DNA of 12,689 bases from Vicinamibacteria bacterium (GTDB taxonomy: Bacteria > Acidobacteriota > Vicinamibacteria > Vicinamibacterales > 2-12-FULL-66-21), in NCBI GenBank assembly GCA_025937075.1, contig JAICSD010000079.1, positions 1 through 12,689 on the forward strand, read 5' to 3'. How positions within the stretch are numbered: position 1 is the stretch's first letter; every line of letters begins with the position of its first letter. This document shows positions 5,535 through 11,250 of the stretch, in pieces. The position numbers and the translations under genes are program-made. The notes under the pieces were generated by a model. The model did not search any database, was not told the DNA's origin, and saw only the letters and a program-made list of their open reading frames with translations.

Positions 5535-6929
5535 TCAGGACCGCCGCCCTACATCAACTGAGTCAGCTGGCAACTCCACCGTGAACACGGCGCCGTGCGG
5601 CGACCGATTCGCGGCTGAAATCCGGCCGCCGTGCAGCTCCACGAGATGCTTCACGATTGCGAGCCCGAGACCCGTCCCGCCCGGATCGCGCCCTTCGCGC
5701 GTGCGGGACTTGTCGACGCGATAGAACCGTTCGAACACACGGGACAGATCGGGTTCCGGAATGCCCGGCCCGTCATCGGCGACGGTGATCACGATGCTGG
5801 AGTCGCGGCGCTCCGCGCGCATCGTGATCGTGCTTCCTTCCGGCGAGTAGTTCGTCGCGTTCTCCAGCAGATTGCGGATGACGTCCTGCAGCTTCGCGGG
5901 ATCCCCGGCGACGCTCGCAGCATCGGGTTCCACATGATGCTCGACGATCTGATGCCGCCCGGCGAGCAGCCCCGCGAGATCGATCTCCACCGCGCCGAAC
6001 AGGTTCGCGACTGAGCAGTCCACACGATCGATCGGCTCCTGTCCCGCATCGAGCCGCGCGAGCCGCAGCAGATCGCGCACGAGCCGCTCCATTCGGAGCG
6101 TATGCCGCGACACGACTTCGAGGAAGCGCCGGCTCTCGTCGGGGCCGGCGTCAGCGAGCGCTTCGACGTAGCCGCGAATCGCCGTCAGCGGCGTGCGCAG
6201 CTCGTGCGACACGTTGGCCACGAAGTCGCGCCGGATCTGATCGGCGCGCCGCAGATCGCTGATGTCGTGGAGGACGACGACGGCGCCGCGCCCGCGTGCG
6301 GCTTCGACGGGAGCCGTGCGCGCGATGAGCGTGACGCCGGGATCGCGCAGCCCGGTCAGCTCCACGCTCTCGGTCGGACGGCCGTTGAGCGCCGCCGCAA
6401 TCTGGTGCGCGACCGCGGGCTGACGGATGATTTCCGGATACTGACGTCCCTCGGCAGCCGCGTCGATCCGCAACATGCGCCGCGCCGCAGCGTTGGCGAG
6501 CTGCAGGCGTCCGTGCTCGTTGACCACGAGCACGCCCTCGATCATGCCGCTCAAAATGGCCTCCATCCGCGCGCGATCGGATTCGAGCGCCGTCAGCCGT
6601 TGCGGGAAGTCCTGCGCGATGGCATCCAGCGTGCGCGCGACCGCGCCCAGCTCGTCGCTGCTGTAATCAGGGAGCTGGCGTCCGAAGTGTCCGCTCGCGT
6701 ACCCACGGCTGCGCAGCTCCAGCGCACGAACCCGCCGTCCGAGCGGACGCCAGAACAGCCATGCGAGCACGACAGCCGCGGCAACGCCGGAGACGAACGC
6801 CGTCACGCTGACGTCGACGGGGATCGCGAGCTGCTCATGTGCCGCCCAGGCGAGTACTGCAGCGGCAGCGACGAGCGCGGCCGCGCCTGCAGCGACCACG
6901 ATGAGGAGGATCTTCGTGCGCAGCGTCAC
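5535..6929 (-). CDS. phoR: PhoR-type phosphate sensor histidine kinase
   Basis: Membrane sensor kinase of the phosphate two-component system, 464 residues. In order: two adjacent transmembrane helices (about 8-30 and 36-60) with almost no periplasmic loop, a HAMP-like linker (62-113), a PAS domain (about 122-222), HisKA with SHELRTPLT and phospho-acceptor H242, and a HATPase domain with N-box RNLLENAT (352-359), G1 DDGPGI (385-390), F-box FERFYR (399-404) and G2 GTGLGL (418-423). A minimal periplasmic loop and a cytoplasmic PAS are typical of PhoR, which senses Pst/PhoU status rather than external phosphate. The start is GTG 6929, 13 bases after the phoB stop; the Shine-Dalgarno is weak, so translation is probably coupled to phoB. 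All catalytic motifs are intact. The PhoR name rests on domain order plus the phosphate genes around it. Confidence 0.93.
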   Translation of the reverse strand: MTLRTKILLIVVAAGAAALVAAAAVLAWAAHEQLAIPVDVSVTAFVSGVAAAVVLAWLFWRPLGRRVRALELRSRGYASGHFGRQLPDYSSDELGAVARTLDAIAQDFPQRLTALESDRARMEAILSGMIEGVLVVNEHGRLQLANAAARRMLRIDAAAEGRQYPEIIRQPAVAHQIAAALNGRPTESVELTGLRDPGVTLIARTAPVEAARGRGAVVVLHDISDLRRADQIRRDFVANVSHELRTPLTAIRGYVEALADAGPDESRRFLEVVSRHTLRMERLVRDLLRLARLDAGQEPIDRVDCSVANLFGAVEIDLAGLLAGRHQIVEHHVEPDAASVAGDPAKLQDVIRNLLENATNYSPEGSTITMRAERRDSSIVITVADDGPGIPEPDLSRVFERFYRVDKSRTREGRDPGGTGLGLAIVKHLVELHGGRISAANRSPHGAVFTVELPADSVDVGRRS

Positions 6930-6942
6930 CGTTCAGCCGCTT

Positions 6943-7623
6943 TCAGCGCAGGTCCTGGAGCTTGTAGCCGAACTGCTTGACGGTCACGAGCGCCTCGGCA
7001 AGCAGCGGAAGCTTTTCGCGAAGCCGTCTGACGTGGACGTCGACCGTCCGCGTCCCTCCCGTATACGTGTAGCCCCACACGTCCGATAGCAGCAGGTCGC
7101 GCGACAGCACGCGGCCGCGATGCTGCACGAAGTACTGCAGCAGCAGGAATTCCTTGGCGGTCAACTGAATCTCCGCGCCCTCGACGTGGACGGTATGGCG
7201 ACCGATATCGATCGCAATCGGGCCGTATCGCAGCGTCGCGTCCGGCTCGGCACGGCGCGTCCGCCGCAGCAACGCGCCCACGCGCACGGCCAGCTCCTTC
7301 GGGCTGAACGGCTTCGTCACGTAATCGTCAGCACCCAGCTCGAGACCGGCGATGCGATCCGCTTCCTCGCCCCGCGCCGTCAGCATGATGATGGGAATTG
7401 CGGCGGTCGCCGGCTCGTTTCGCAGCGCCTGGCACACGAGCATCCCGTCCAGGCCCGGCAGCATGACGTCGAGCACGATGGCCTCGGGGGCGTTCGCGCG
7501 CACGTGCGGCATCACCGCGGATCCGTTCGCGAGGGTTTCCACCGTGTAGCCGGCCTTGCGCAGCGTGTGCGCGATGAGATCGGCGATGTCTCGATCGTCT
7601 TCTACGACGAGGACGTGAGTCAT
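6943..7623 (-). CDS. phoB: PhoB-type response regulator (OmpR family)
   Basis: Transcriptional regulator of the phosphate regulon, 226 residues. The receiver domain (1-120) has the acidic pair D9/D10, phospho-acceptor D52 in LDVMLPGLDG, T82 and K104 (TKPF). The C-terminal winged helix (about 127-225) has the OmpR/PhoB pattern LTAKEFLLLQYFVQHRGRVLSRDLLL...TRTVDVHVRRLREKL with the wing VKQFGYKL. The frame is open to an ATG at 7704, but the family N-terminus MTHVLVVEDD starts at 7623 and the extra 27 residues (with AEPAEPAEP) are encoded by tandem repeats, so I choose 7623. Neither start has a convincing Shine-Dalgarno. It is the first gene of a phoB-phoR operon. Its expected targets are the porin-pst operon and possibly DUF47-pit through the 11-bp-phased repeats at 3805-3833. 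Confidence 0.94.
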   Translation of the reverse strand: MTHVLVVEDDRDIADLIAHTLRKAGYTVETLANGSAVMPHVRANAPEAIVLDVMLPGLDGMLVCQALRNEPATAAIPIIMLTARGEEADRIAGLELGADDYVTKPFSPKELAVRVGALLRRTRRAEPDATLRYGPIAIDIGRHTVHVEGAEIQLTAKEFLLLQYFVQHRGRVLSRDLLLSDVWGYTYTGGTRTVDVHVRRLREKLPLLAEALVTVKQFGYKLQDLR

Positions 7624-7680
7624 GGGTTCCGCAGGTTCCGCGGGTTCCGCATCGTCCGCGTTGGTCCGCGGCTGTCCGCG
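7624..7680 (-). repeat. Short tandem repeats abutting the phoB start codon
   Basis: On the minus strand there are three 10-bp units of the form CGCGGAC-NNN (7680-7651) followed by three 9-bp units GCGGAACC-N (7650-7624), ending at the ATG of phoB with no bases between. The array takes the place of a normal ribosome-binding site. GGAA within the last unit is the only weak match. Confidence 0.6.
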
Positions 7681-7711
7681 TTGGAGGACACCGAATTCTG
7701 GCATCGAGACA

Positions 7712-7750
7712 GGAAACGCGCAAATCAGGCCGGAAATCCCGCGCGTTTCC
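7712..7750. promoter_or_regulatory. 10-bp perfect inverted repeat between divergent phoB and lipoprotein genes
   Basis: GGAAACGCGC (7712-7721) and GCGCGTTTCC (7741-7750) are exact reverse complements separated by 19 bases. The position, about 90 bp from each start codon, suits an operator for a dimeric regulator bound over two helical turns, or a cruciform/hairpin. No T-tract follows, so it is not an obvious terminator. Seen directly; function not known. Confidence 0.45.
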
Positions 7751-7835
7751 CGTCAAGTGGGCTGGCATCCGTGTTGATGTTTCACCGCGCGGAGCCGCGC
7801 CGCCTGCGACCTGACCGGCGGCTCCGGAGGAGACC

Positions 7836-8462
7836 ATGAGAGCCCCCGAATCGACTCATCATCGTTCTGCACGCGCGGCCGTCGCTCCCGTAGCGCGCAA
7901 CTTCAGTTGCGCGGCGGTCCTGACGGGCGCCCTGCTGCTGGCTGGTTGCAGCGCTGCCGATCTGCCGGAGACGCGTGTGCAGGCGTTCAACGCGACACCA
8001 TCCGCGGCACAGACGCTGCCCGGCGCGCCGATGGCCGTCAGCTGCGAGCCGAATCAGCGCGCAGTCGTGCATCCAGTGCTGATGAATGGCATCACAGTGT
8101 CGCAGGTGGATTGCGTCAGCAGCGCGCTCGCGCCGGTTGCAGCGCCCGCGTTCCAACCTGGCGTGGCTTCGCCAATGCCGGTGAGCTACGGATTGCAGTA
8201 TCCGGTTGAGGCGCCGCGCGTCGTGCCGGCGACGTACTCGGCTCCACGCGTGACGGAGACGCCGCGCTCCGTGCCGACGCGCGCGTCGCGCGTCGAACCG
8301 CAAGGCCGGAGCTGGAAGAAGAGCGCGCTGATCATCGGATCGTCGGCCGGTGTCGGCGCCGGCGTCGGTGGCGCTGTCGGCGGCAAGAAGGGCGCGCTCA
8401 TCGGCGCGGCAATCGGTGGCGGCGGCGCGACGATCTGGGATCAGATGACGCGTCGCAACTGA
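7836..8462 (+). CDS. Glycine-zipper lipoprotein of unknown function
   Basis: A 208-residue predicted lipoprotein. A long N-region is followed by VLTGALLLAGC, a good lipobox with lipidated cysteine C38. The middle (40-160) is low-complexity, rich in Ala, Pro and Val, and probably disordered or periplasmic. The C-terminal part (about 164-200, SALIIGSSAGVGAGVGGAVGGKKGALIGAAIGGGG) is a glycine-zipper segment of the type found in YMGG/Gly-zipper_2 envelope proteins, possibly membrane-inserting. The ATG has a strong GGAGGAG Shine-Dalgarno (7826-7832), so the start is well supported. Residues 19-26 (VARNFSCA), in the signal peptide, are encoded by a copy of the dispersed palindromic repeat (7891-7913). 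The gene is divergent from phoB. No enzymatic motif was seen; a structural envelope role is inferred only from the zipper. Confidence 0.8.
   Translation: MRAPESTHHRSARAAVAPVARNFSCAAVLTGALLLAGCSAADLPETRVQAFNATPSAAQTLPGAPMAVSCEPNQRAVVHPVLMNGITVSQVDCVSSALAPVAAPAFQPGVASPMPVSYGLQYPVEAPRVVPATYSAPRVTETPRSVPTRASRVEPQGRSWKKSALIIGSSAGVGAGVGGAVGGKKGALIGAAIGGGGATIWDQMTRRN
7891..7913 (+). repeat. Palindromic repeat unit inside the lipoprotein signal-peptide coding region
   Basis: Identical over all 23 bases to the intergenic unit at 3769-3791 and in the same orientation, with nearly the same five-base left flank. It is in frame, contributes residues 19-26 and introduces no stop in the frame used. The stem would lie 55-77 bases into the coding sequence. 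Confidence 0.75.
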
Positions 8463-8474
8463 TCGCTTCGCTAT

Positions 8475-8517
8475 GCGTCAATGCCGGTTTGGCCGCTGCG
8501 CGGCGCGTCAATGCCGG
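8475..8517 (+). repeat. Direct repeat of GCGTCAATGCCGG, 30-bp period
   Basis: The 13-base word GCGTCAATGCCGG occurs at 8475-8487 and 8505-8517; the shorter word GTCAATG appears again at 8527-8533. The repeats begin 12 bases after the lipoprotein stop and merge into the 7-bp tandem that follows. No coding potential is seen. This is probably a degenerate intergenic repeat. Confidence 0.55.
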
Positions 8518-8529
8518 CTGACACGTGTC

Positions 8530-8554
8530 AATGACGAATGACGAATGACGAATG
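8530..8554 (+). repeat. 7-bp tandem repeat (AATGACG, 3.6 copies)
   Basis: Three perfect copies of AATGACG (8530-8550) and a partial AATG (8551-8554), followed by CTGAACACTGAA, itself a short near-repeat. It lies between the lipoprotein stop and the terminator-like hairpin. Its AT content is higher than the neighbouring coding DNA. Confidence 0.7.
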
Positions 8555-8567
8555 CTGAACACTGAAA

Positions 8568-8594
8568 GAGACGGGACCGATTCGGGCCCGTCTC
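8568..8594 (+). terminator. Terminator-like hairpin after the lipoprotein gene
   Basis: Perfect 8-bp arms GAGACGGG (8568-8575) and CCCGTCTC (8587-8594), with an inner CCG/CGG stem in the loop. It is followed by the pyrimidine-rich CTTCTCCTCT rather than a pure T-run. It probably ends lipoprotein transcription and insulates the next gene, whose -10 element starts only ten bases later. Confidence 0.6.
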
Positions 8595-8603
8595 CTTCTC
8601 CTC

Positions 8604-8609
8604 TACAAT
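8604..8609 (+). promoter_or_regulatory. -10 element TACAAT, probably giving a leaderless transcript
   Basis: TACAAT matches five of six bases of the -10 consensus and ends six bases before the ATG at 8616. Transcription normally begins about seven bases after the -10, which places the start on or next to the A of the ATG. No properly spaced Shine-Dalgarno exists: CGGAG directly abuts the ATG. No good -35 was found at 16-18 bp. Confidence 0.5.
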
Positions 8610-8615
8610 CCGGAG

Positions 8616-9092
8616 ATGCGTTCGGTATTCGCGGCGATACTCCTGCTCGCGTTCACGTCCCCGCAGCGGCAGCCCGCCGCATCCAAATCTTACGAAACAG
8701 GTCATCTGACGTTGACGACGTCTGTCGGCGGGCCCGTGAATTCTGCACGGCGTGAGCTCTATCTCGACATCACGCCGAAACCGCGGGTGCACGTCTACGC
8801 GCCGGGCCAGGCGGGATACATCACGGTAAGTCTGAAGCTCGATCCAGATCCACGGTTCTCCGCCGCGGCGGCGCGGTTTCCGAAGCCCGAGACGATGCTG
8901 TTCGAGCCGCTCAATGAGCGGCAGCTCGTCTACTCGAAGCCTTTTCGCGTGACCCAGCCGATTACGCTCGCGTCGGATCGGCGCGGCAATGCGCCGCTCG
9001 TCGTCACGGGCACCCTCCGCTATCAGGCGTGCGACGACAAAGTCTGCTTCCTGCCGAAAACGGTGCCGGTGGAGTGGCGGTTTACGCCGTGA
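8616..9092 (+). CDS. Stand-alone DsbD alpha-like (N-terminal) domain protein
   Basis: A 158-residue predicted periplasmic protein. A signal peptide (MRSVFAAILLLAFTSP) is followed by an immunoglobulin-like fold region resembling the N-terminal domain of the thiol:disulfide interchange protein DsbD. The key match is at the C-terminus: LRYQACDDKVCFLPKTVPVEW (135-154) corresponds to the DsbD alpha active-site region, with cysteines C139 and C144 as the likely redox pair. The membrane and thioredoxin-like domains of full DsbD are absent, and the stop is clean. It could exchange electrons with a separate CcdA/DsbD-like membrane partner encoded elsewhere. It overlaps the convergent permease gene by 11 bases at the 3' ends. 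No operon partner is visible. Domain assignment is fairly sure; the physiological partner is not known. Confidence 0.8.
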   Translation: MRSVFAAILLLAFTSPQRQPAASKSYETGHLTLTTSVGGPVNSARRELYLDITPKPRVHVYAPGQAGYITVSLKLDPDPRFSAAAARFPKPETMLFEPLNERQLVYSKPFRVTQPITLASDRRGNAPLVVTGTLRYQACDDKVCFLPKTVPVEWRFTP

Positions 9093-9768
9093 GGATCCAG
9101 GCGAAGCCGAGTGCGATGGAGGAGCAGGCCACGAGCGCGCTCGCGCCCTGACCGATGCGCTCGAGCGCGCGTGTGGAGAGCGCGCGTGCGAGCGCCACCC
9201 CGAAGAGCGACATCGAAATCAGGACTCCAATCGCAAACACGAGCACGAGCGCGAGGACCAGGGGCAGCGGCGCTGCGCCAACCTCGCCGCTGAACGGCGT
9301 GAGCATCGCAAGCGCGCGGAGGCTGCTGACAGCGAATGCGGCGCCGATGATCGTCGGCAGGTGTGAGTGCGCGCTGCGATACCCGTCGTGCTCGTCTCCA
9401 ACATGCAGATGCCAGTGCGGCTCTGACGTGCGGCCGCCGCCGTGGGTGTGACCGTAGACGCGGCCGGAGACGAGCCCCGCGAGCGCCGCGATACCCATCA
9501 CAATCAGCAGCACGCCGCCCAGCATCTCGCCGCCGCGTTCGACCAGCGCAGGGATCGACCAGCCAAGGACGACGAGCAGGCCCGCGCCGCAGCCAAGCAG
9601 CAGGGCATGGCCGGCGGCAAACCGGACCGCCACTCCCAGGGCCCGCGCGCGCCGCGCGTTCGCGGTCGCCACGCTGCCGTCCATCGACAGCGCCGCGATC
9701 GCCATCAGGTGATCCGCGCCGAGCCCGTGCAGGAATCCGAGCAGGAGGGACGATGCGAGCAGGAACAC
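9082..9768 (-). CDS. NicO/UreH-like nickel-cobalt permease family protein
   Basis: A 228-residue inner-membrane protein with about six hydrophobic helices. The first helix contains HGLGADH (14-20), an HX4DH motif characteristic of nickel/cobalt permeases (NiCoT, NicO, UreH-like). A cytoplasmic or periplasmic loop (106-135) is histidine-rich, with eight histidines in 30 residues (GHTHGG...HWHLHVGDEHDG...AHSH), typical of metal-binding loops. A further GHALLLG lies at 52-58. The start is GTG 9768, right after a perfect TATAAT with no room for a Shine-Dalgarno. Whether it imports or exports, and which metal it carries, cannot be told from the sequence. No hydrogenase, urease or cobalamin gene is adjacent. 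The related CcdA/DsbD beta fold was considered because of the DsbD alpha neighbour, but the paired transmembrane cysteines are missing. Confidence 0.78.
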   Translation of the reverse strand: MFLLASSLLLGFLHGLGADHLMAIAALSMDGSVATANARRARALGVAVRFAAGHALLLGCGAGLLVVLGWSIPALVERGGEMLGGVLLIVMGIAALAGLVSGRVYGHTHGGGRTSEPHWHLHVGDEHDGYRSAHSHLPTIIGAAFAVSSLRALAMLTPFSGEVGAAPLPLVLALVLVFAIGVLISMSLFGVALARALSTRALERIGQGASALVACSSIALGFAWILTA

Positions 9769-9776
9769 GTCGGTGA

Positions 9777-9782
9777 ATTATA
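9777..9782 (-). promoter_or_regulatory. Perfect -10 element TATAAT, near-leaderless start of the metal permease
   Basis: On the minus strand TATAAT (9782-9777) lies eight bases before GTG 9768. The expected transcription start falls within a base or two of the start codon, so the mRNA would have essentially no leader. No clear -35 is present 16-18 bp upstream. Confidence 0.55.
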
Positions 9783-9868
9783 ACCGCGACGGTGCAGATC
9801 GCGCCGTTTAGACGTGGGATTTCAGGGAGTTGCGCAACGGGTCCGATGAAGTGCCTCCCTGTTCGGCT

Positions 9869-9881
9869 CGGGTCACACCCG
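9869..9881 (-). terminator. Small hairpin downstream of the MFS gene
   Basis: CGGGT/ACCCG with a three-base loop, 12 bases after the TAA of the MFS gene. It lacks a T-tract and is short, so it is only a weak candidate for ending that transcript. The rest of the 124-base gap (9769-9892) shows only the TATAAT element. Confidence 0.25.
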
Positions 9882-9892
9882 TCCGCGGCCCT

Positions 9893-11152
9893 TTACAGCT
9901 CGCGGACGCCGTGGCTCTTCAGCAGGAAGTACATCGCGACGCACAGAATCAGCGTCCCGTTCACGGCGAGCACCTGTGGGGCCGAGGTGAAACTGGCAAT
10001 CCAGCCCGCGGCCAGGCTGCCGAGCGGCATCCCGCCGCGGAACGCCACCATATAGATGCTCATCACGCGACCGCGGAGGTTGTCCGGAACGATGAGCTGT
10101 ACGAGCGAGGCGGTCATCGAGAACACGATCAGCAGGGACGCGCCCGTGAAGAAAAGCAGGAGATCGCTGAGCCACACCGTGCGGGAGAGCGAGAAGGCAA
10201 CCACGAGCGCGCCGAACGTCGCCTGCACGAACAGCAGCGCGAGCCCCATCCTGCGGAACCGGCCGAGCCACGCGACGATCAGCGCGCCGCACACCGCACC
10301 TGCGCCCGAGAACGCCATCATGTGGCTGTAACGATTGATGTCGCCGTGGAAGATGTCGCGCGCGAAGATCGGCAGCAGCGTGAGGAGCGGGAGGCCCAGG
10401 AACGTCGTCAACGACGCGAGGGTCGTCAGCGCGACGATCGCTGATTCTCCCTTCGCGTAGCGCAGCCCTCCCTTCAGCTCCTGCAACATCGACTTCTTCT
10501 CGCGCGGAATGTGCTTGATCGTCAGCGACATCAGCGCGGCGATCACGACCATGAACGAGAGGCCGTTGACCGCGAAGCAGGCCGCGGTGCCCCACGCCGC
10601 GAGCGTGGCGCCGGCGAGCAGCGGGCCGAAGACGCGCGCCAGGTTGAACTGGATCGAATTGAGCGCGATCGCGTTCGGCAGATCCTTCTTCTCCACGAGC
10701 GACGGGATGAGCGCCTGATACGCGGGTCCGCCGAACGCCTGTCCCATGCCGGCGACGAACGACAGCAGCAGGACGTATTGCACGCGGACCAGGCCGGCGT
10801 AGACGAGCCCTGCCAGCACGAATGCCGTCGTCATCTGGATGTACTGCGAACCGAGCAGCAGATGCCGGCGATCGTGGCGATCCGCGACCACGCCGCCAAT
10901 CAGCGTGAAGAGCAGGATCGGCAGCTGTCCGAGGAAATCGTCGAGTCCGAGATAGAACGATGATTTCGTCAGCTCGAAGACGAGCCACGCCTGCGCGACC
11001 TCCTGCATCCAGTTGCCGACCGTCGACGAGAAGGCACCGAACCAGAGCACGCGGAAATCGCGGTAGGTGAAGGCGGCAAGGGCGCGTGTGAGAAAGGAGC
11101 GGTGGAGAGGGACGCGCTCGACGTCGGTCGGGCTCGGGGCTGCGCTGGCCAC
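9893..11152 (-). CDS. MFS exporter, EntS/MFS_3 type
   Basis: A 419-residue major facilitator superfamily transporter with 12 predicted helices, in the transmembrane secretion effector/EntS-like group. Supporting motifs are YRDFRVLWFGAFSSTVGNWMQ (30-50), the usual opening of this group; motif-A-like GGVVADRHDRR (86-96) after helix 2; and GPAYQALIPSLVEKKDLPNAIALNS (142-166), the strongly conserved helix 4-5 loop of the family. A charged central loop (about 213-235) separates the two halves. The start is ATG 11152, with GAAGG about nine bases upstream. The gene is divergent from imuA, with 98 bases between the start codons. Members export siderophores, drugs or unknown small molecules; nothing nearby indicates the substrate. 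No biosynthetic genes accompany it. Confidence 0.9.
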   Translation of the reverse strand: MASAAPSPTDVERVPLHRSFLTRALAAFTYRDFRVLWFGAFSSTVGNWMQEVAQAWLVFELTKSSFYLGLDDFLGQLPILLFTLIGGVVADRHDRRHLLLGSQYIQMTTAFVLAGLVYAGLVRVQYVLLLSFVAGMGQAFGGPAYQALIPSLVEKKDLPNAIALNSIQFNLARVFGPLLAGATLAAWGTAACFAVNGLSFMVVIAALMSLTIKHIPREKKSMLQELKGGLRYAKGESAIVALTTLASLTTFLGLPLLTLLPIFARDIFHGDINRYSHMMAFSGAGAVCGALIVAWLGRFRRMGLALLFVQATFGALVVAFSLSRTVWLSDLLLFFTGASLLIVFSMTASLVQLIVPDNLRGRVMSIYMVAFRGGMPLGSLAAGWIASFTSAPQVLAVNGTLILCVAMYFLLKSHGVREL

Positions 11153-11169
11153 GGACCTTCTATGTTACG

Positions 11170-11179
11170 TCACAAGTGA
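11170..11179. promoter_or_regulatory. Short palindrome TCACAAGTGA in the MFS/imuA divergent region
   Basis: A TCAC/GTGA inverted repeat with a two-base centre lies 18 bases upstream of the MFS start and 16 bases upstream of the imuA -35. It overlaps a second small inverted repeat AAGT/ACTT (11174-11184). It could be part of an operator shared by the two genes. It is short enough to arise by chance and does not match a LexA box known to me. Confidence 0.2.
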
Positions 11180-11194
11180 TACTTACGGGTTCGC

Positions 11195-11223
11195 TTGATT
11201 GAGCCGGAGGGTGGCGATATACT
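11195..11223 (+). promoter_or_regulatory. Sigma70-type promoter of imuA-imuB
   Basis: TTGATT (11195-11200), a 17-base spacer and TATACT (11218-11223) match the -35/-10 consensus at four and five of six positions with ideal spacing. Transcription would start near 11230, leaving a leader of about 20 bases containing AAGGCGAAGAAAAAG before ATG 11251. This is the best promoter match in the window. imuAB operons are usually LexA-controlled, but I cannot identify a LexA site here. Confidence 0.6.
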
Positions 11224-11250
11224 CGGGCGCCTAAGGCGAAGAAAAAGCGA

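Noticed and set aside
7624..7704. Longer PhoB starting at ATG 7704
   Set aside because: It would add 27 residues encoded mostly by tandem repeats; no ribosome site precedes 7704, and PhoB proteins start at MTHVLVVEDD.
9082..9768. Permease as CcdA/DsbD membrane-domain partner of the DsbD-alpha protein
   Set aside because: It lacks the paired transmembrane cysteines of CcdA/DsbD and instead carries HX4DH and a His-rich loop, as in nickel/cobalt permeases.
9769..9892. Small gene in the gap between the MFS and permease genes
   Set aside because: Short plus-strand frames here run antisense into the MFS gene, with no ribosome site or recognisable protein.
9873..10988. Second long minus-strand frame (371 codons) across the MFS gene
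   Set aside because: Out of frame with the clear MFS protein; highly Arg-rich and without membrane helices, so it is a shadow.
11161..11200. LexA/SOS box upstream of imuA
   Set aside because: No match to the E. coli CTG-N10-CAG or the Gram-positive/alphaproteobacterial forms; the small palindromes are too short to claim.
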